Shown here one piece after another: positions 46,701-51,884 of a DNA stretch of 64,000 nt. The position numbers and the translations under genes are program-made. The first letter of the stretch is position 1. Each line of letters begins with the position of its first letter. A model generated the notes under the pieces. The model did not search any database. It was given only the letters and a program-made list of their open reading frames with translations, and had not been told where the DNA came from. The stretch lies in NCBI RefSeq assembly GCF_900112825.1, contig NZ_FONE01000013.1:1-64000 (forward strand), in the 5' to 3' direction. The DNA is from Nitrosomonas sp. Nm166 (GTDB taxonomy: Bacteria; Pseudomonadota; Gammaproteobacteria; Burkholderiales; Nitrosomonadaceae).

Positions 46701-48461
46701 GCGGCTGTCGGTGCGCCCAGTCATATTGTGACACGCAGCCCGGAGGTGACTTTTGCAGTGAAAGATCGGAACGCGTTGCGCAATTATACCCAGCGCTACA
46801 GCTATGATCCGGTAGGCAATATCAAGGCGATGCAGCATATCGCGGGGATAGGCAGTTGGACCCGGCGCTACGACTATGCCAACGACAGCAATCGTTTGAC
46901 TCGCACCCATACCAACAACCCTGCGGAAATGGTCGATTATCGTTATGACATCCACGGCAGCATGCTAAACATCGCCAATGTGGATCCGGGCAGATTCCTG
47001 CGCTGGGATACGCGTGACATGATCCATGCGCTCGATCTGATCGGCGGCGGCTGGGCTTATTACCAGTATGACAGCAACAAGCAGCGCACACGCAAGCGCA
47101 TCGAACGTAACAATGGCGGCAACACAGTGGAAGAGCGGTTATATCTCGGCGGCATGGAGCTGTATCGCCGCTGGCAAAACGGCAACTTGATGGAGGAGAT
47201 CGAAACGCACCATCTGTTCGTGGACGATCAGCGGGTGTTGATGGTAGAGGATGTATTGATTACGGATGATTCGAATTTGGGTACGAAGACCTTGGATCGT
47301 TATCAGTACAGCAATCATTTGGGCTCGGTGGCGCTGGAACTGGATGGTGAAGCACGCATTATTTCGTATGAGGAATACCATCCGTACGGGACGACGGCGT
47401 ATCAGGCGTATGGGTCGGAAGTGAAGGCGGTTGCCAAACGGTATCGCTATACGGGGATGGAGCGGGATGAGGAGAGCGGGTTGAGTTATCACACGACGCG
47501 GTATTACTTGCCTTGGGTGGGGAGGTGGGGGAGTTGTGATCCAAAGGGTATTTCCGATGGAATAAATCTATGGAGTTATGCTCGTAATCAGCCAATCAAC
47601 TTGGTCGATATTTTCGGCACAGATGCCACAGTGGCAGAGCATCAAGTGAGCCGAAGAGAAATCGAGCGTACTGTTCATATTGGTGTACTTGTAGTACCAG
47701 GAACGGCATTAGGTGGGACACAGGAAGAAAGAAGCGAACATCTCAGCAGGCAGGAATTAGAAATTGCAGCAGAACAGATTGAAATAGAGCTTCGTGCAAC
47801 CTACCACGATTTTACTGTACAAGAAGACGGGACGACCATTCACTACACTTTTGCTATTGATGTACAAATTTCTACCGATTCCCGTGAGGTTGTATCAACC
47901 GACCTGGACACGATTGTAAACAATCCGGAAGCTACCTATCGCGACGCAAGTTCAGCACGGCAGGAAGCATTGGCTGTTGGAGTAGAAAATGTTGCCATCA
48001 TTGTTCCTTCATTGCCGGGACCAGCCCATGCGCCTACTATAGGCGACCATTCCCATGATGAATCGACACGCGACGCTCGCAGGTTACCTGGTTTGATGGC
48101 CCATACTGCGAACGCTATGTTGATTGGTTATCGAGATGATATTTCGACACGATCTCTAACAGCAGCTCATGAAGCGGGTCATATACTCGGACTGACAAAC
48201 GCTTCTGATCCTACCAGTATTATGGGGCCCAGAAGCTCTAGTAGATCACTGACAAGCGAGGACGAGCGGCTGATTCATCGGGCAATTCATCAACGGTTGC
48301 CCGGATTTTCTTTTCCAGAAGTTCAGCGGACGTCTGGCAGAGAAACGCCCTTCCGACCGCGTGAATCAAGGCTTTCAGACCTGCAAACCAGACTTGAAAG
48401 ATTGGAAAGACGCATTCGGGAATTAAAAGAGGACATAGCTCACTTAGGGCAGCCCGCGTAG
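40701..48461 (+). CDS. Tc toxin TcB-TcC fusion protein with a metzincin-like C-terminal effector
   Basis: A 2586-residue fusion of the B and C parts of an ABC (Tc) toxin. N-terminal SpvB-like domain (LSYDSASGNGSFGFGWSLSL), FG-GAP/propeller repeats from about residue 480 (VDLDGEGVTG, IDLNGDGHADIL, ADIDGSGANDIL), TcdB middle domains (SSRYSYHHGYFDGHEREFRG), then YD/Rhs repeats forming the cocoon. The Rhs core ends near residues 2248-2307 (RYTGMERDEESGLSYHTTRY, NLVDIFG). The last 280 residues are the variable effector: HEAGHILGL from His2490, SIMG with Met2508, then a coiled-coil tail. GTG 40701 is set by AGGAG six bases upstream. The TcA genes lie 3.4 kb downstream. Confidence 0.93.
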   Translation: MEGKDSKSMNKDREAQKDDSFTLSAPKIELPKGGGAIRGMGEKFAANPVTGTGSMAVPIATSPGRSGFGPELSLSYDSASGNGSFGFGWSLSLPSITRKTDKGLPQYLDGHDHQQDSDTFILSGAEDLVPVFKKKADVALEEGELEPEEWEFDEDGNHKLDESSREGYSIRRYRPRIEGLFARIERWTNVNDPGDVHWRSISKDNILTLYGRNSNSRIADPADPRKIFSWLICETRDEKGNAILYEYHQENDAGVDLMQANERNRSRAANRYIKRIRYGNQSTLLIDGRRPVFLTPDQLSEAKWLFEVVFDYGEDHYRILSNAAQRPQIEAATEPADPSWPVRPDPFSSYRAGFEVRTYRRCQRVLMFHHFTELGVHPYLVRSTEFNYTDFEYADDALPNPLDELKHEGSTRFASFIQNVSQSGYLLDNSVPGESEVLDERIRKYTYFKKSLPPLQFKYSKAKIQETISELDAASLENLPIGLDGSHYQWVDLDGEGVTGILTEQANAWFYKPNLGGGKFGPLQPVARQPSLAALSGGNQQLLDLAGNGQLDLVAFSGPTPGFYERTHDEDWEPFQSFKTLPNIPWDEPNLKFIDLNGDGHADILISEHQVFTWHLSLAEDGFAPARQVTQPLDEEQGPRLVFADGTQSIYLADMCGDGLTDLVRIRNGEVCYWPNLGYGRFGAKITMDNAPWFDHSDQFSQQRIRLADIDGSGANDILYLHRDGVRLYFNQSGNRWSAPYHLHPFPQIDNLTSVMTADLLGNGTACLVWSSSLSGDSRRPLRYLDLMDSQKPHLLIEVNNNLGAITTIQYTASTKFYLADKAAGTPWITKLPFPVHVVEQVIVEEKWRETRFSSRYSYHHGYFDGHEREFRGFGRVEQVDTEHYGKFTAGNTASPYITDDHQLYQPPIKTITWFHTGAFLNRERILSQFQQEYFRSGRFTENVLPEPDLAVQNLSVEEWREALRACKGMMLRQEIFELDVDALTRGEEQRVKLFSTAYHNCHIQRLQPRADNRHAVFLVTGSEAITYHYELDLRDPAIAPDPRIAHTLNLRTDSYGNVLESVAVAYPRSGRHIETDTGTALLPADTPDRIREVQDKPHLVYSENRFTEDIDDPHDSDNPPDLDNHRLPLPYEVKTYELTGLEPEADELYYSLANLRQVPIADPTNELPYHQLTGPGGLKKRCVEHVRMLYFDRNLSDALPLGRHNTLALPYETYKLALTEDLLEAILSEKLNDLQTSDESRESMFNRVLHEAGYHHFADDPGRWWVRSGTAGFTLEGEQHAAQHFFLPERYTDPFGNQTTLEYDGNYDLYIRSSRDPMGNETAIEVFDYRVLAPSRMRDINDNRTEVAFDTLGLPAAVALKGKPDGNEGDNLDPVPPDLDTATLIRFFTGNYNEAEAHEFLGNATARHLYYFGETEERDADGNIAIRWGASPASACGILREKHVAQLDPDELPPPLQLAFEYSDGSGNVLVKKVQAESENEDGTPRWIANGKTILNNKGKPVKQYEPYFTVSQRFEEPAEVGVTPILYYDAAGRPIRTEAPDGSYSRVEFTPWFMAAWDASDTVLERDNAWYTRHINGTAAEQYAARMAELHANTPTVTHLDSLGREVIAIAHNRFPDNDVPAPDSDPLRRTWLEERYVTCTHLDAEGKPLWIRDARGNRVMEYIKHNPSGTGPEYFPAYDIAGNLLFQHSMDGGDRWMLMDSTGQPHYAWDRNERVVENDPLQEENRLYRTIYDKLRRPREQRLQIDGGTWLVTERLIYGESLAEAKTRNLRGQVYQHYDPSGLITNELFDFKGNLLEVTRQLASAYAASIIDWPEDLPDSALEQEIFTQRTQYDALNRMIWLENWHREDRSDRPPAVYIPRYNQRGILAGETLTVRGEAREAIRRIEYDAKGQRMLIECGNDTITRYYYDEKTFRLMQLRTAKRVADVPLPSPPGDHTNLNVLQNLYYTYDPSGNITEIHDNAYQPEFFQNQIVEPSSTYTYDALYRLIEASGRENGAAVGAPSHIVTRSPEVTFAVKDRNALRNYTQRYSYDPVGNIKAMQHIAGIGSWTRRYDYANDSNRLTRTHTNNPAEMVDYRYDIHGSMLNIANVDPGRFLRWDTRDMIHALDLIGGGWAYYQYDSNKQRTRKRIERNNGGNTVEERLYLGGMELYRRWQNGNLMEEIETHHLFVDDQRVLMVEDVLITDDSNLGTKTLDRYQYSNHLGSVALELDGEARIISYEEYHPYGTTAYQAYGSEVKAVAKRYRYTGMERDEESGLSYHTTRYYLPWVGRWGSCDPKGISDGINLWSYARNQPINLVDIFGTDATVAEHQVSRREIERTVHIGVLVVPGTALGGTQEERSEHLSRQELEIAAEQIEIELRATYHDFTVQEDGTTIHYTFAIDVQISTDSREVVSTDLDTIVNNPEATYRDASSARQEALAVGVENVAIIVPSLPGPAHAPTIGDHSHDESTRDARRLPGLMAHTANAMLIGYRDDISTRSLTAAHEAGHILGLTNASDPTSIMGPRSSSRSLTSEDERLIHRAIHQRLPGFSFPEVQRTSGRETPFRPRESRLSDLQTRLERLERRIRELKEDIAHLGQPA

Positions 48462-48469
48462 CCCGCGTA

Positions 48470-48498
48470 GGGCGGATACCATGAAATGGGTTCCGCCG
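48470..48498. repeat. REP-like hairpin, copy 1
   Basis: GGGCGGATACC and GGGTTCCGCC form an imperfect stem just after the TcB-TcC stop, preceded by a tandem GCCCGCGTA that covers the stop codon itself. It resembles the other copies flanking the RAYT gene. Confidence 0.6.
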
Positions 48499-48566
48499 AA
48501 TGAAAAATATGTTTGGATTCCGTTGTGAGGAACTTGTCCGCGGAAATGAACATACGCCATCCTGTC

Positions 48567-48598
48567 TGGCGGATCACCCTACGGGCATCCGCCCTACG
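48567..48598. repeat. REP-like hairpin, copy 2
   Basis: TGGCGGATCACCCTACGGG followed by CATCCGCCCTACG; the stem is GGCGGAT/ATCCGCC. It lies 68 bases upstream of the RAYT start and shares the core GGCGGATCACCCT with copy 3 at 50419. Confidence 0.65.
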
Positions 48599-48665
48599 TG
48601 AAATCGATTCTCCGGATGGAACGGAAAATGATTGTGGTGTGTATGGTGAATGAGAAGGGGGATGG

Positions 48666-49241
48666 ATGCCGGATTATCGGCGGTTTCGGGTGCCGGGCGG
48701 GACGTATTTTTTTACGGTGAATTTGCTGGAGCGGCGGTTGGATTTGTTGGTGCGGCATGTGGATGCGTTGCGTGCGGCGGTGCGGGCGACGCGGCGGGAT
48801 CGGCCGTTTCATATCGATGCCTGGGTGGTGCTGCCTGATCATATGCATTGCGTCTGGACTTTACCGCCAGGGGATGATGATTATTCCAATCGCTGGAAAG
48901 CGATCAAAATCCGTTTCGCACAAGCATTGCCGCGCACAGAAAGACGCTCAAAGGTGCGAATTGAAAGAGGCGAACGAGGCATCTGGCAGCGGCGGTTCTG
49001 GGAACACACCATCCGCGACGAAACCAATTATGCGCGGCATATCGACTACGTGCACTGGAATCCGGTCAAGCATGGTCATGTGCAACAAGTGAAGGATTGG
49101 CCCTATTCCAGCTTTCATCGCTATGTGAAGCAGGGATTTTATCCGTCAGACTGGTCTGGCGAGCCAGATTTTATGAAAACTGAAGATTGGGGTAAAGAGC
49201 AAACGGAGTCAACAATGAGATCAAAGAAGGCTGAGCGATGA
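48666..49241 (+). mobile_element. REP-associated tyrosine transposase (RAYT, IS200-like)
   Basis: A 191-residue HUH-type single-strand transposase of the RAYT group. Motifs: FRVPGGTYFFTVNLLERR, the HUH pair in VVLPDHMHCVWTLP, the RFWEHTIRDETNYARHIDYV block with the likely nucleophile Tyr, and VHWNPVKHG. The stop overlaps the 3' end of the downstream toxin region. RAYTs mobilise or maintain REP sequences, and REP-like hairpins lie on both sides. The gene appears intact. Confidence 0.92.
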
Positions 49242-49243
49242 AT

Positions 49244-49507
49244 TCAGGATTTGTATACTTTGCTGCGGTGAGCAACCACATGAATCGTAATATGGCACTG
49301 CTCCAAATCGCTTGTGTACAAGATACGCCAGTGACCAACCCGCAGCTTGTACAAATGCGAGAAAGTGCCAGTCAGAGTCTCAGGTTCGATCTGATCGTAG
49401 TGTTCCGCAAGCCATTGGATCTTTTCTACAATCCTTTTTGCAACAGGAGCATCGAGTTGAGAGAGATCCTCAAGCGCTTGAGGTGTGAATTGGATTTGAT
49501 AATTCAA
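49244..49507 (-). CDS. RelE/ParE family toxin
   Basis: An 87-residue toxin-like protein: FTPQALEDLSQLDAPVAKRI, LYKLRVGHWRILY and a terminal VVAHRSKVY are the standard blocks of the RelE/ParE family, which either cut ribosome-bound mRNA (RelE) or inhibit gyrase (ParE). It is the second gene of a minus-strand pair; its ATG shares ATGA with the antitoxin stop. It appears intact and ends right beside the RAYT gene. Confidence 0.9.
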   Translation of the reverse strand: MNYQIQFTPQALEDLSQLDAPVAKRIVEKIQWLAEHYDQIEPETLTGTFSHLYKLRVGHWRILYTSDLEQCHITIHVVAHRSKVYKS

Positions 49508-49704
49508 GCAAGCTTTAACCTGTCTTTTACTTCCTGGAATGTGATTCGTTCAGAAGAGTCCAGGGATAGCTCAAGCCTTGCTTTGATTTCATCAGTTATT
49601 TCGAGATATTTGTCTGGGTCAGTCATGATGTTTCGTAATTCTTCATGCACAACTTTCCTGATCAATGCTTGCAATTCATCAACAGTGAGATCGGCAGTTT
49701 TCAT
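49504..49704 (-). CDS. Antitoxin of the RelE/ParE pair
   Basis: A 66-residue protein rich in charged residues (DELQALIRKVVHEELRNIM, EITDEIKARLELSLDSSE) and probably helical. The length and the overlap with the toxin mark it as the cognate antitoxin; no DNA-binding fold is clearly visible. Start ATG 49704 is preceded by GAAGG; the frame also opens at 49725 with a shorter-spaced signal. Confidence 0.8.
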   Translation of the reverse strand: MKTADLTVDELQALIRKVVHEELRNIMTDPDKYLEITDEIKARLELSLDSSERITFQEVKDRLKLA

Positions 49705-49823
49705 CGGATTACCTTCTTCAATCATGGAATTAACGGTGGAAAAACAAACTCATTATATAGGATAGTATCGAAACGATGAAGCCCCACAAGATATGAAAAA
49801 TCATTTAAAAGTTATACAAGGGT

Positions 49824-50147
49824 ATGAGTAAAACATTGCAGCGGATTTTGATATTGGTCGAAAGCGGTGAAACCCGCATATCTGATCATGGCTATGACGA
49901 ACTCTCGGAAGATAATATTTTTGCTAGAGAAATTATTGCAGGGATCCACGAAGCGATAGTGATTGAAGATTACCCTGATTATCCAAAAGGCCCTTGTGTT
50001 TTGGTATTGCAAAAAGATGGTGACGGCATGCCAATCCATGTCGTTTGGGGGATGCCACAAAATGCTGATTCACCTGCTGTGGTGGTTACCGCTTACCGGC
50101 CCGATCCAGATAAATGGGCAAACGATTTTTTGAGGAGGAAACGATGA
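49824..50147 (+). CDS. DUF4258-type small protein (putative toxin)
   Basis: A 107-residue protein with the DUF4258 pattern: [43 protein letters not shown] and [16 protein letters not shown]4258 proteins are often the toxin-like half of a two-gene module and share a fold with RelE-like toxins. It overlaps the next gene by ATGA. The function is inferred from the family and the surrounding TA genes. Confidence 0.78.
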   Translation: MSKTLQRILILVESGETRISDHGYDELSEDNIFAREIIAGIHEAIVIEDYPDYPKGPCVLVLQKDGDGMPIHVVWGMPQNADSPAVVVTAYRPDPDKWANDFLRRKR

Positions 50148-50359
50148 ACAAATACCGTCGTAAGAAACTCGTGCGTGAAGGTCAGTACATTGTTGAGATT
50201 GAGGTCGAACTCATTGATACAGGAGAAGGCTGGTCACCTTACTTATCGCTTGAGGATGCTTATAAGCTGGATGATGTCCGTGCTGCACTCCATCGTGGTG
50301 ACCTTGAATCCGCCGCCCGATTGGGACGAGTTTTCACGCTCACTCCTGTGACAGCTTGA
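50144..50359 (+). CDS. Small partner protein of the DUF4258 gene
   Basis: A 71-residue protein starting [15 protein letters not shown], set by the GAGGAGG at 50132-50138 and the ATGA overlap with the upstream gene. No HTH or metal-binding motif is evident; the C-terminal half ([20 protein letters not shown]) is helical. It is probably the antitoxin or accessory half of the pair. I do not recognise a named family. Confidence 0.65.
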   Translation: MNKYRRKKLVREGQYIVEIEVELIDTGEGWSPYLSLEDAYKLDDVRAALHRGDLESAARLGRVFTLTPVTA

Positions 50360-50418
50360 GATTTCTGATCCTGGATATACCCAGGTTGAGGTGACGAGGT
50401 GTTGTTTCTTTGGCTTTA

Positions 50419-50448
50419 TTGGCGGATCACCCTGCGGGCATCCCGTTT
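50419..50448. repeat. REP-like hairpin, copy 3
   Basis: TTGGCGGATCACCCTGCGGG followed by CATCCCG shares 12 to 13 bases with copy 2 and lies 60 bases after the DUF4258 pair. With copies 1 and 2 it brackets the RAYT gene and the first toxin pairs. Confidence 0.55.
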
Positions 50449-50520
50449 GGTGGATCGCCTATTGGCATTCACCCCGTGAGTGTTTGTGGTGCGTATAACT
50501 TATCTACTGAAAAAGGGTGT

Positions 50521-50929
50521 TTATAGGGTTGATAAATCAGGCTCACTGCGAAATTGCGCTTGCACAAAATGGCGATCAAAGGTGTATGTGTCTGCGCATG
50601 ACAACAAACGAGATGCAGACGGTCAGGGAATAGTCTTTGTCCTGGTTTTGTTGAAAGCAGAGCCAGCCTTCATAAAAGAGCGCTTCATCGATATGAGTCA
50701 TGTTTACGGATGGGCTGTGCAGGAGTCTATTACCGATTTCAATGGCTTTGGTGTGATATCCACGACAATTGAAGAACGTGACGACTTCATCGAAGACATA
50801 GGATGTCGTGACCAGCTGCAGCGGAGATTTTATGACTTGTTTCCAATGTTCAAGTGCCACACCGTGATGCTGGTCGTTGGCAAGTTCGAGTGCGAGCAAA
50901 TAACTGGTATCGATGAATACCGGTGTCAT
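50521..50929 (-). pseudogene. vapC: VapC-type PIN-domain toxin, frameshifted
   Basis: PIN-domain RNase toxin with the first catalytic Asp (VFIDTSYLLALE) and a conserved FDEVVTFF Glu. The frame breaks at a stop near 50576 (MRRHIHL), while the next frame continues with TFDRHFVQAQFRSEPDL, the usual PIN end, to a TAA at 50521. In addition DYSLTVCISF carries Val where the family has the third catalytic Asp (DYSLTDCISF). Two independent defects make loss of activity likely. The ATG overlaps the antitoxin stop. Confidence 0.85.
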
Positions 50930-51135
50930 TGTGAGGTGAGATAGTGATCATGGTGAATCGAAGCATCATCAACATCGGCTACGATTGGTTCAGTGCCAAG
51001 TTGGAGAATCGGATCTACCATGTCGGCAGGTTCAATCACAATGCGGGTTCGTTCCTGGCGAATTTCAACCACATTGATACCTTCAAGCCATTGCTTGGGG
51101 ATCAGCACTCCCTGTTTGGTTACTTTTGCACGCAT
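50926..51135 (-). CDS. VapB-like antitoxin of the broken VapC
   Basis: A 69-residue protein beginning MRAKVTKQGVLIPKQWLEG, typical of AbrB/MraZ-fold VapB antitoxins that bind their own promoter, with a C-terminal part that would thread into VapC. It overlaps the vapC remnant by ATGA. It looks intact although its toxin is frameshifted. Confidence 0.8.
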   Translation of the reverse strand: MRAKVTKQGVLIPKQWLEGINVVEIRQERTRIVIEPADMVDPILQLGTEPIVADVDDASIHHDHYLTSQ

Positions 51136-51217
51136 GTTTTCTCCAATTTGACTGTGATGATTTTAACTATTGTAGCGCAATACAGGGAATATGGCCCGTA
51201 TGACGGTGGGTAAGCTG

Positions 51218-51244
51218 GTAAGACGGAACCGGAACGGGTTCCGT
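51218..51244. repeat. 27-bp direct repeat with internal hairpin, copy 1
   Basis: GTAAGACGGAACCGG through ACGGGTTCCGT; the arms CGGAACC and GGTTCCG pair around six bases. An identical 27-bp copy lies at 51779-51805. It sits 47 bases upstream of the hicB start. Confidence 0.75.
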
Positions 51245-51290
51245 CGTATGAAATGAATAATATAGAAATGGTGTGAATGAGGATGAAACG

Positions 51291-51497
51291 ATGAGGCAAG
51301 TTTTATTGTATCGCGGGGAAGATGAATCCTGGGTAGCCGAATGCCCGAGCCTGCCTGGTTGTATTTCCCAGGGCAGAGATAAGGAAGAAGCATTGAGCAA
51401 CATCAAACAAGCGATTGAAGGCTATATCTTGACTTTACAAGAGGATGGATTGCCTGTGCCTGAAGATCGGTTGGATGCGATAGTGGTTGCTGTGTGA
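51291..51497 (+). CDS. hicB: HicB family antitoxin
   Basis: A 68-residue HicB-type antitoxin: SWVAECPSLPGCISQGRDKE and EALSNIKQAIEGYIL form the partial RNase-H-like fold that masks HicA, ending LPVPEDRLD. It is a short form without a clear C-terminal DNA-binding domain. Start ATG 51291 follows GAGGA; a GTG 18 bases upstream is less likely. It overlaps the hicA remnant by GTGA. Confidence 0.88.
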   Translation: MRQVLLYRGEDESWVAECPSLPGCISQGRDKEEALSNIKQAIEGYILTLQEDGLPVPEDRLDAIVVAV

Positions 51498-51726
51498 GCA
51501 AGTTACCGCAAATTTGGGGAAGGGATCGTGTCCGGGTATTGAATGGCTTTGGGTTTTATCAGAAACGACAACATGGCAGCCATATCATTTTGCGGCGTAG
51601 ATGATCCCTTTGCCCAAGTGGTCGTTCTGGATTACAAGCTACTGGATCGAGGAGATGCCACGGGCAATATTGCGTCAAGCAAATTTAACGGTAGATGAGT
51701 TCAATCAACGATTGAAGTCGTTGTGA
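51494..51726 (+). pseudogene. hicA: HicA mRNA interferase, twice frameshifted
   Basis: Small double-stranded-RNA-binding-fold toxin that cuts mRNA, here broken into three frames. From GTG 51494 it reads VSKLPQIWGRDRVRVLNGFG and the catalytic-His block KRQHGSHIILRR, then stops. A +1 shift continues DDPFAQVVVLDYKLLDRGD, and a second shift gives MPRAILRQANLTVDEFNQRL to a TGA at 51726. The pieces match the HicA family in order, so this is a recent decay, with both shifts needing confirmation. Confidence 0.88.
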
Positions 51727-51778
51727 CTTTACGGATTGTACAGTGGATGTGAAGGTTTGTTTGGCGTGGTGAATTGAC

Positions 51779-51805
51779 GTAAGACGGAACCGGAACGGGT
51801 TCCGT
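51779..51805. repeat. 27-bp direct repeat with internal hairpin, copy 2
   Basis: Identical over 27 bases to 51218-51244. It lies between the hicA remnant and the TcA gene, so the two copies bracket the HicBA pair. The GGGTTCCG end also recurs in the hairpin at 48470-48498. Confidence 0.75.
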
Positions 51806-51884
51806 TGAATGGAAGCTGTACACAGCCTTCACCAAATGGCAAGAAGCCAAAATCCGCAAGGATTAATACATAAGGAGATGCAAT

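Noticed and set aside
49238-49765. A 175-codon plus-strand open frame across the RelE/ParE pair
   Set aside because: It is antisense to the toxin and antitoxin, whose protein motifs are clear, and it has no family-like sequence.
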